Origin: Oscillibacter sp. ER4
GTDB lineage: Bacteria; Bacillota; Clostridia; Oscillospirales; Oscillospiraceae
Direction: 5' to 3'
Length of the DNA: 51,239 bases
Assembly (NCBI RefSeq): GCF_000765235.1
Contig: NZ_JPJG01000012.1
Location: 1 to 51,239, forward strand
Below are positions 42,278-48,179 of the stretch, piece after piece (position 1 is the stretch's first letter; the number at the start of each line of letters is the position of its first letter). A program made the position numbers and the translations under genes. The notes below the pieces were generated by a model that was not told the origin of the DNA, did not search any database, and saw nothing but the letters and a program-made list of their open reading frames with translations.

Positions 42278-42514
42278 TTATTTTGCCTCCAAGTTCACTT
42301 CGGTTGTTTGGTTGGTCGGCAGAAAGTCCACGATGTCTCCAATATTTACATTCAATATTGCGCAAATTTTCCCCAGTGTTTCCAAGGTCACTTCTTCATC
42401 GCGGTTTAGTTTTGTCATGGTGTTGGGGGCGATTCCCGCCGCACGGCGTAAGTCTGCCTTGCTCATTTTGCGATCAATGAGCAGTTTCCAGAGCTTATTG
42501 TAAGAAATGGCCAT
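42278..42514 (-). CDS. XRE-family regulator (YozG-like), first gene of the defence operon
   Basis: A 78-residue single helix-turn-helix protein (LWKLLIDRKMSKADLRRAAG, then IAPNTMTKLNRDEEVTLETL). It resembles the YozG/SinR-like small regulators that act as control (C) proteins in restriction operons, delaying nuclease expression. GGAGG lies 7 nt before the ATG and a consensus promoter is just upstream. Its position as leading gene directly before mod fits a C-protein role; no C-box was identified. Confidence 0.88.
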   Translation of the reverse strand: MAISYNKLWKLLIDRKMSKADLRRAAGIAPNTMTKLNRDEEVTLETLGKICAILNVNIGDIVDFLPTNQTTEVNLEAK

Positions 42515-42548
42515 ATGGGTACCTCCGGTCAGAAAATTCGACGCTTTT

Positions 42549-42577
42549 ATTATACCAGATACAGGAATTCAGAACAA
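42549..42577 (-). promoter_or_regulatory. promoter of the seven-gene defence operon
   Basis: On the minus strand, -35 TTGTTC (42572-42577), 17-bp spacer, perfect -10 TATAAT (42549-42554), 34 nt before the first start codon. No other convincing promoter was seen inside the operon. Confidence 0.85.
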
Positions 42578-42666
42578 CAGATTTTAGCATCTCAATACGA
42601 AAATATCCAACTCAAATTTATCAGTCAGCAAGGCTTTCCGTTCACCTTTCCCAGCCGCTGCTGACC

Positions 42667-42719
42667 AAAACAGGCACAGAGATTTACCCGCTATTCGGGC
42701 AAACCTCTGTGCCTGTTTT
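42667..42719. terminator. strong hairpin terminator upstream of the defence operon
   Basis: AAAACAGGCACAGAG pairs with CTCTGTGCCTGTTTT, with an inner CCCG/CGGG stem. It insulates the operon from transcription of the XRE gene at 43196-44023 (minus). Confidence 0.85.
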
Positions 42720-42774
42720 ACCTGTTCGGGCAGGAGCGTATCTATCGTGTAGGAGCAGGATGGATCGCTACTGC

Positions 42775-42935
42775 ATGGACAGGCGGGGCGTCCAGAGGGG
42801 CAAAGCCCCTTCGGCTCTGGGTTTCCAATAGGGGCGAGCAGCATCCCTGTTGGCATAGGGTATCCAAAGGGAAACAGCGTTGCCCCTGGCAGGGGCATCC
42901 AAAGGGGACGGAGTTCCACTTGGCACACGATTTTC
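42775..42935. repeat. array of four degenerate tandem hairpins
   Basis: Four successive units of about 33-40 bp, each starting CCAAAGGGG-like and each self-complementary: CCAGAGGGGC...CTCTGG, CCAATAGGG...CCCTGTTGG, CCAAAGGG...CCCCT, and CCAAAGGGGACGG...CACTTGG. The gap 42720-43195 otherwise shows no gene; its open frames are repeat translations. The part from 43080 to 43195 is GC-mixed with nothing recognised. Confidence 0.6.
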
Positions 42936-43195
42936 CGTAGGAAAGTCTAGTGTGTTATACCTTTTGCGACCGCTGACGCTGGAAAGGGGCTGTCCCACGC
43001 CAGACAGACCGTTTTCAGTGGCAGCAGAACAGGCGGATTTTGTGGGCTGTAAGATACACAAAATGAAGGATTTGCCATGAGCAAAATCCGGCTGTTCGGG
43101 TGTAGGTGGCGCAGAAAACCTTGTAGCTGTGCGAAAAGTTTTTCTGTGTCAACGGGGGCGCAAGAGGTATATAAAAACCCGCCGCAGCGACACGC

Positions 43196-44023
43196 TTAAT
43201 TTTCCCCATCCAAGGGGAGCTCAAGAACTTGCTTGGCAAGCTGCTGGAACAGTTCTGAAGTATTCTCGTCCATTGTGATCATCGTTCCTATGTAGGCAGT
43301 AATGGCTGTTGACACATCATCGGCTGTCAATTCAGATTGTGGCTTGTCCGGTAATGCGGCACGAATCCCCTTTACTGCTTCTGCTGTAGCAACCGCTCCA
43401 CTGGGTTGCTCCTCTGCCATGTTCTCTTTTACATCCCGAATGATCTTCATCAATATGTTTTTGATTTTCTCTATGTCTGCTTCATTACTCTGAATTTTGC
43501 TGGAGCTCAGAAAACTCAGATCTTTTATCATTTCCGTTCGCTTTGAAGGATCGGCGCTCATCAGCTCTGCAAGCGGATCAGTGGCAAGGTCAATAATCTG
43601 GTTTCTGGCCATGATACCATTTGCAACGGTATTGCTGAAATAGTTTTTCATCAAAGCACAAAGTTTTGGGAACTGGTCATGCTCCAAAAGCCTGTTTAAC
43701 ACATCGGGGTCAATCGTTTTCAAAATCAGCCTGCGGATTACTTCCTCTGATAATCCCAGCTGGGAAATATCATAGCTTTTCGGTACGCTAATGGGCGTAA
43801 GGCAAAGTAGATAATCTGCTGAAACATGGAATACCTTAGCCAGCGAGACTAACAAAGCGCTGCCGATATTTGTGGTTTCTCCACTCTCCAAACGGCTGAT
43901 CTGGGAGTGAGCAACAAATATTTTGTCTGCCAGTTCTTTTTGGCTCCATCCCCTGTCCTGGCGTAATAGGCGGACACGGTACGCAGTGGTATTTTCCTGC
44001 TCATCGTCATAGTTCTTCTTCAT
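43196..44023 (-). CDS. XRE-family regulator with long helical C-terminal domain
   Basis: A 275-residue protein: helix-turn-helix at about residues 14-70 (YRVRLLRQDRGWSQKELADK, then HSQISRLESGETTNIGS), a middle helical part (LGLSEEVIRRLILKTIDPDV) and a C-terminal helical region. Regulators of this length are common in clostridial mobile elements between cargo and the replication/mobilization genes. ATG 44023 has GGGAGGC upstream. Its promoter contains a 12-bp palindrome in the spacer, a natural autorepression site. It may control the divergent primase-relaxase genes. Confidence 0.85.
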   Translation of the reverse strand: MKKNYDDEQENTTAYRVRLLRQDRGWSQKELADKIFVAHSQISRLESGETTNIGSALLVSLAKVFHVSADYLLCLTPISVPKSYDISQLGLSEEVIRRLILKTIDPDVLNRLLEHDQFPKLCALMKNYFSNTVANGIMARNQIIDLATDPLAELMSADPSKRTEMIKDLSFLSSSKIQSNEADIEKIKNILMKIIRDVKENMAEEQPSGAVATAEAVKGIRAALPDKPQSELTADDVSTAITAYIGTMITMDENTSELFQQLAKQVLELPLDGEN

Positions 44024-44048
44024 GTGCAACGCCTCCCAACCTACTATC

Positions 44049-44077
44049 ATTATAAACCACCCTGTGCAAATTTGCAA
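44049..44077 (-). promoter_or_regulatory. promoter with palindromic operator of the element's XRE gene
   Basis: On the minus strand, -35 TTGCAA (44072-44077), 17-bp spacer, -10 TATAAT (44049-44054). TGCAAATTTGCA (44065-44076) is a perfect palindrome overlapping the -35 and spacer. Confidence 0.75.
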
Positions 44078-44104
44078 TTTTTCAAGTCTATACTTCCGAC
44101 ATTT

Positions 44105-44141
44105 GCGGCTTTCGTGCATAAACGAAGGCCGCTAATTTTTT
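44105..44141 (+). terminator. terminator-like hairpin in the leader of the primase genes
   Basis: GCGGCTTTCGT pairs with ACGAAGGCCGC (one mismatch), followed by TAATTTTTT. It lies in the 320-bp gap 44024-44342, ahead of the plus-strand primase gene, so it could attenuate read-through. The rest of the gap shows no gene and no clear plus-strand promoter. Confidence 0.6.
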
Positions 44142-44342
44142 GCGGTAAACTTGGCTCACGATCGATCGAAAAGACACTTTGAAAATCGAATGACCGTCCA
44201 GACCGAGATAAACCGCCATGACTTCTGTAAAAGGAACGAGCGCTCCACAAAGGAGACGACACAGCGCCGAGCAGGGTTGCCTGTCAGGAAACGGAATGGG
44301 TAGAACGGCTTAACCAAGAGCAAGCAGGAGGATTATTGCTAT

Positions 44343-44975
44343 TTGAATATTTTTGAAACTGTGAAGGCGGCAGTTCCCGTAAGACAAGCCGCCGAACACT
44401 ACGGGCTGAAAGTTAACCGCAACGGCATGGCTTGCTGCCCATTCCACAATGACAGGCATCCCAGCCTGAAGCTGAACGAGGAATATTTCTTCTGCTTCGG
44501 CTGTGGAGCTACCGGGGATGTGATTGAATTTACGGCAAAGCTGTTTGATTTGGGAAGCTTGCAAGCGGCGCAAAGGCTGGCTGTGGACTTCGGTATCAGC
44601 ACCGAACAGGGACAAGCTGTGGCAGCTTCCCGCAAGCCCAAACATCCCCACATCCGACAGTTCCGAGAAGATGAAATGTTTTGCTTCCGTGTACTGACGG
44701 ATTATCTGCATCTGCTGGAAGATTGGAAAGTACGGTATGCACCCAAAACGCCGGACGATGCTCTGAATGATCGTTTTGTGGAAGCCTGCCAGATGCTTGA
44801 CCGCATCGAGTATCTGACTGACATTTTGACCGTAGGTGATTTGGAAGAACGTGTTGCTGTGGTGGATGAGCTGATGAGGGATGGCAAGATTGCGTTCCTC
44901 CAGGACTACACCGCAAGAAAGAGAGAGGAGGATGTACGCTGTGAGCGAGGAAATGACGCAGACCACGCACTCTGA
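44343..44975 (+). CDS. CHC2 zinc-finger primase-like protein
   Basis: A 210-residue protein beginning with the CHC2 zinc-binding domain of DnaG-type primases: GMACCPFHNDRHPSLKLN, then YFFCFGCGATGDVIEF (C-H-C-C ligands). The catalytic TOPRIM domain is absent; the rest is helical. In clostridial elements this short form pairs with a downstream P4-type helicase-primase, as here (34-nt overlap). TTG 44343 is chosen for GGAGG 10 nt upstream. It would help initiate replication of the excised or transferred circle. Confidence 0.9.
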   Translation: MNIFETVKAAVPVRQAAEHYGLKVNRNGMACCPFHNDRHPSLKLNEEYFFCFGCGATGDVIEFTAKLFDLGSLQAAQRLAVDFGISTEQGQAVAASRKPKHPHIRQFREDEMFCFRVLTDYLHLLEDWKVRYAPKTPDDALNDRFVEACQMLDRIEYLTDILTVGDLEERVAVVDELMRDGKIAFLQDYTARKREEDVRCERGNDADHAL

Positions 44976-46260
44976 AAATCCGGCGTGGTTTGACGGCAAG
45001 AAAATCAGCGAAGCCCTATTCTGCGAAGAATTTCTCCGGGACTATCCAATGATCACGGTGAACGGAGCATTTTTCACGGTCAATGGCAGAGTACACGATG
45101 AAAACCGCCTGAAAAAGGTGATCTATGACCGCATCAAGTATTATGTGACCAGCGGCATTGCAAAGAAAGTCACAAACCTGTTGGATGTCATGCGGATGGA
45201 GTGCTGTACCGAAAAGCTGCCCCTGTATCAAGACCGTATCCATGTGGCAAACGGCACCTATTATCTGAACGGCACATTCAGCCCGGAAAAGGATTTCTGC
45301 CGGAACCGTCTGCCTGTTTCCTACAATCCAGAAGCGCCGCAGCCAGTGACATGGCTGCATTTTTTGTCTCAGCTTTTGGAGCCAGAGGACATTCTGACTT
45401 TACAGGAATTTATGGGATACTGCTTTATTCCCTCCACCAAAGGCCAGAAGATGCTTTTGCTGATCGGCAAGGGAGGCGAGGGCAAAAGCCGCATTGGTAT
45501 TGTCCTTCGTGCGCTGCTGGGCAGCAACATGAACACGGGCAGTATCGCAAAGGTAGAGACAAGCCCCTTCGCTCGTGCCGATCTGGAGCATGAGCTTGTG
45601 ATGCTGGACGATGATATGAAGCTGGAAGCCTTGCCCCAGACCAATCACATCAAGGCGATCATCACCGCAGAATTGCCGATGGATCTGGAGAAAAAGGGAC
45701 AGCAGAGCTATCAGGGCGATTTGTATGTTCGCTTTATCGGCTTGGGCAACGGCGTCTTGCAATCTCTCAATGACCACAGCGTGGGCTTTTTCCGCAGACA
45801 GATTATCCTTTCCACCAAAGAAAAAGACCCGAACCGGAAAGACGATCCGTATATTGCGGAAAAGATGTGCACCGAAGCGGAAGGCATTTTCCTGTGGGCA
45901 CTTGCGGGCCTGCATCGTCTGATCGCCAACGATTACAAGTTTACACTTAGCCAGTCGGCGCAGGACAACATGGACGCTGCGGTATCGGACGGCAACAACA
46001 TCATCGATTTTTTAGGCTCCGAGGGGTATATCCGTTTCAAGGCAGATTACGAAGTCAGCTCCAAAGACCTGTACGCTATTTACAAGCTGTGGTGTGACGA
46101 TAATGCCATGAGCAGCCTTTCACAAAAGCGCTTTTGCTCCTTCCTCAAACAAAACGAGAGCCACTATCACCTTGAATACACAAATAAGGTCAATATCGGC
46201 GGTGGGAAGTTCGCCAGAGGTTTTGTTGGCATCGAGCTTCTGCAAAGGCCGTTTCTGTGA
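44941..46260 (+). CDS. phage/plasmid primase, P4-type helicase domain (D5-like)
   Basis: A 439-residue SF3 helicase-like protein. The N-terminal D5_N-type region has VNGAFFTVNGRVHDENRLKK. The ATPase part shows Walker A LLLIGKGGEGKSRIGIV, Walker B LEHELVMLDDDM and sensor-type residues RFIGLGNGVLQSLND. The C terminus has a winged-helix segment. GTG 44941 is used because GGAGG (44927-44931) is 9 nt upstream; ATG 44932 would touch the ribosome site. It overlaps the CHC2 gene, so both act as one replication module. Confidence 0.88.
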   Translation: MSEEMTQTTHSENPAWFDGKKISEALFCEEFLRDYPMITVNGAFFTVNGRVHDENRLKKVIYDRIKYYVTSGIAKKVTNLLDVMRMECCTEKLPLYQDRIHVANGTYYLNGTFSPEKDFCRNRLPVSYNPEAPQPVTWLHFLSQLLEPEDILTLQEFMGYCFIPSTKGQKMLLLIGKGGEGKSRIGIVLRALLGSNMNTGSIAKVETSPFARADLEHELVMLDDDMKLEALPQTNHIKAIITAELPMDLEKKGQQSYQGDLYVRFIGLGNGVLQSLNDHSVGFFRRQIILSTKEKDPNRKDDPYIAEKMCTEAEGIFLWALAGLHRLIANDYKFTLSQSAQDNMDAAVSDGNNIIDFLGSEGYIRFKADYEVSSKDLYAIYKLWCDDNAMSSLSQKRFCSFLKQNESHYHLEYTNKVNIGGGKFARGFVGIELLQRPFL

Positions 46261-46280
46261 AAAGTGAAAGTGACCCAAAA

Positions 46281-46339
46281 ATACATGTACCACCCGTACC
46301 AAACGTACCACGGTACGGAAGTACGCTTGGTACATGTAC
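46281..46339. repeat. GTAC iteron-like array with dyad symmetry
   Basis: Seven GTAC tetramers start at 46287, 46296, 46305, 46313, 46321, 46330 and 46336, mostly 8-9 bp apart. The two halves are inverted copies: TACATGTACCA...CGTAC on the left and its complement on the right, centred near 46313. It lies in the 440-bp gap after the primase gene and before the mobilization genes (46261-46699), the usual place for a replication origin or oriT; the rest of the gap is AT-rich without a gene. Confidence 0.75.
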
Positions 46340-46699
46340 TTTCCAGTCCACCCCACTTCTTTTTGGCAAAAGCATCCGTAATGACCTGTTTTGGGGCATG
46401 GATTTTCAAGGGTAGTGAAAACAGGCAAATTTTTGACCGTAGGACGAAATGATTTCATGAAATCGTGCTTCTCTGAACCGTGTACCGTGTTTATGGAATG
46501 GTGGGTGTTTTCACTGTTCCAACCCAAATCACACGGAACAGTAAAGTGGGATATGGTCAGATGGGGACAGGACATCACAGGAGAAATTCTGGACGGATTT
46601 CAGAGATTACTTTTTTTCACGATTCGGTATATCTGTTCTACCTTGAAGCGCAGGGTGTTCACCGAACCAACAATGAAATTTTATGGAGGATTTTTTGAT

Positions 46700-46915
46700 A
46701 TGAATGTACGCAACGAAATCAAGGCACAGATTGTGCGTGCCGGAATGACGATGCAGGAAGTAGTTGACCTGCTACATGATGAATACGGCTGGTCGGACAG
46801 CGTTTCCAACCTGTCTGCCAAGTTGCAGCGGGAGAGCATCCGCTATAAAGAGGTTTTGGAACTGGCTGATGTGTTGGGCTACGACATCGTGTGGCAGAAA
46901 GGTCGGGAAAAATAA
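46700..46915 (+). CDS. small helix-turn-helix-like protein upstream of the relaxase
   Basis: A 71-residue protein, wholly helical: IKAQIVRAGMTMQEVVDLL, then WSDSVSNLSAKLQRESIRY and VLELADVLGYDIVW. The layout is that of a compact XRE-like/DUF6471-like DNA-binding domain, and such genes recur just before mob genes in clostridial elements. GGAGG (46685-46689) precedes ATG 46700, and its stop overlaps the relaxase start (TAATG). A relaxosome accessory or mobilization regulator role is inferred. Confidence 0.8.
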   Translation: MNVRNEIKAQIVRAGMTMQEVVDLLHDEYGWSDSVSNLSAKLQRESIRYKEVLELADVLGYDIVWQKGREK

Positions 46916-47904
46916 TGGAAAAGGGACAGTTTGCTATTTTGAGATTTGCCAAGTATAAAGGGCCGGAGATCGGGCGTATTGAAGCCCATAATGAGCGCAC
47001 CAAAGAAGAATACGCAAGCAATCCGGATATTGACATCAGTCGGAGTCATTTGAATTTCCACCTTGTTAAGCCGGAAAGAAAGTACCGGGCAGAGTCCGAA
47101 CGGCAGATTGCTGCAGCCGGATGCCGCACTCGCTCTGACAGTGTTCGTGTGGTGGAAGCGCTGATCACCGCAAGCCCGGAGTTTTTCAAGGGCAAGAAGC
47201 GGGCTGAGATCAAGGAATTCTTCAATGAAGCGTTGGAGTTTATCCGACAGAACCAATCCCCCGAAACCATTATATCCGCCGTGGTGCATATGGACGAGAA
47301 AACGCCCCATATGCACCTTTCTTTTGTCCCATTGACAGAGGACAAGCGGCTCAGCGCCAAGGAGATCGTGGGCAACAAGAAAAAGCTGACATGGTGGCAA
47401 GACAAGTTCTGGGAACACATGGTCAAGAAGTATCCGGTATTGGAGCGTGGTGAGAGTGCCAGCGAGACGGGCCGTGACCATATCCCGCCGAGAGTGTTCA
47501 AACAGATGACCCGTCTGACAAAGCAGATGGAAAAGCTGGATGCAATGCTTTCCGATGTGAAGTTTACCAACTACAAGGAGCGGACAGCGCAGATCGCAGC
47601 GTTTCTGGAGGAATATATCCCGGATGTGGCGGCGATGGAAACACAGATGAAGAAATATCAGAGGTGCTTTACCACGGCTGAGTCCGAGAAAAAGGCGCTG
47701 AAAAAGAAAAACGATGATCTGACGGTTGCTCTGGAAAAGAGCCAGCAGCAGAGCACCGTCAAGAAGTTACAGGAAGCAAGGCTGCAAAGCGATTATGAAC
47801 AGGTAAAAGGGATTCTTGACCGTATCCCTCCAGAGATCACCCGGGCGTACACACAGCGTGGCAGTAAGAAACAGGAGGTAAACCATTATAGCGGATTGGA
47901 ATAA
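46915..47904 (+). CDS. MobV-family relaxase
   Basis: A 329-residue plasmid-mobilization relaxase of the MobV (pMV158 MobM-like, Pre) family that nicks oriT and stays bound to the 5' end. Seen: the N-terminal motif with HNERTKEEYASNPDID and HLNFHLV; the metal-binding motif VVHMDEKTPHMHLSFVPL (HxDExxPHxH), the family hallmark; and a C-terminal coiled coil (about 240-315). The start is coupled to the preceding small gene by TAATG. Combined with the absence of secretion genes it marks the element as mobilizable rather than conjugative. The oriT is expected nearby, perhaps in 46261-46699. Confidence 0.92.
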   Translation: MEKGQFAILRFAKYKGPEIGRIEAHNERTKEEYASNPDIDISRSHLNFHLVKPERKYRAESERQIAAAGCRTRSDSVRVVEALITASPEFFKGKKRAEIKEFFNEALEFIRQNQSPETIISAVVHMDEKTPHMHLSFVPLTEDKRLSAKEIVGNKKKLTWWQDKFWEHMVKKYPVLERGESASETGRDHIPPRVFKQMTRLTKQMEKLDAMLSDVKFTNYKERTAQIAAFLEEYIPDVAAMETQMKKYQRCFTTAESEKKALKKKNDDLTVALEKSQQQSTVKKLQEARLQSDYEQVKGILDRIPPEITRAYTQRGSKKQEVNHYSGLE

Positions 47905-48079
47905 GGATGAGTGGAGTGGCTTTGCTGATTTGCTTGCCAACTTAATAGAAAAATATGCGGCGGTTCTGGATCTTGACAATCTTCCAGAGCCGCCGAATTG
48001 TTTGGGAAAAGAACCTGCCGGAGCTACAAATATCCCCGAACAGCCAGAGAACACTATTGAAAAAGCTAAAACGGCATGA
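47885..48079 (+). CDS. 64-codon small protein with a non-ATG (ATT) start
   Basis: An open frame overlaps the relaxase end by 20 nt and has AGGAGG (47873-47878) exactly 6 nt before ATT 47885; no ATG, GTG or TTG lies in a suitable place in this frame near that site. The product starts (M)IADWNKDEWSGFADLLANL and ends in a Pro/Glu-rich stretch; it is acidic, with one amphipathic helix. The strong ribosome site, coding-like composition and position between relaxase and recombinase support translation. The recombinase promoter lies in its 3' end. Function unknown. Confidence 0.6.
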   Translation: MIADWNKDEWSGFADLLANLIEKYAAVLDLDNLPEPPNCLGKEPAGATNIPEQPENTIEKAKTA

Positions 48080-48085
48080 TATAAT
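48057..48085 (+). promoter_or_regulatory. promoter of the serine recombinase gene
   Basis: -35 TTGAAA (48057-48062), 17-bp spacer, perfect -10 TATAAT (48080-48085), about 95 nt before the start codon. Confidence 0.8.
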
Positions 48086-48107
48086 AATCGTGTGATAAGT
48101 GTCCAAA

Positions 48108-48134
48108 CTTACTCCGAAAGAACTTCGGAGTAAG
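48108..48134 (+). promoter_or_regulatory. inverted repeat in the recombinase leader
   Basis: CTTACTCCGAA (48108-48118) and TTCGGAGTAAG (48124-48134) form 11-bp perfect arms around AGAAC, about 23 nt after the -10. It could be an operator or an RNA hairpin limiting recombinase synthesis. A second hairpin (GTGCCA/TGGCAC, 48147-48162) lies close to the start codon. Confidence 0.65.
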
Positions 48135-48179
48135 GATACATAAAGGTGCCATGGCTGTGGCACGAATGAGGATCGTGAG

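Noticed and set aside
42775-42935. CRISPR array
   Set aside because: Units are contiguous and diverged hairpins without constant repeats alternating with unique spacers, and no cas genes are present.
42768-43061. 97-codon minus-strand frame over the tandem hairpins
   Set aside because: The translation is repetitive (TPSPLDAPARG-like) and explained by the hairpin units; no ribosome site.
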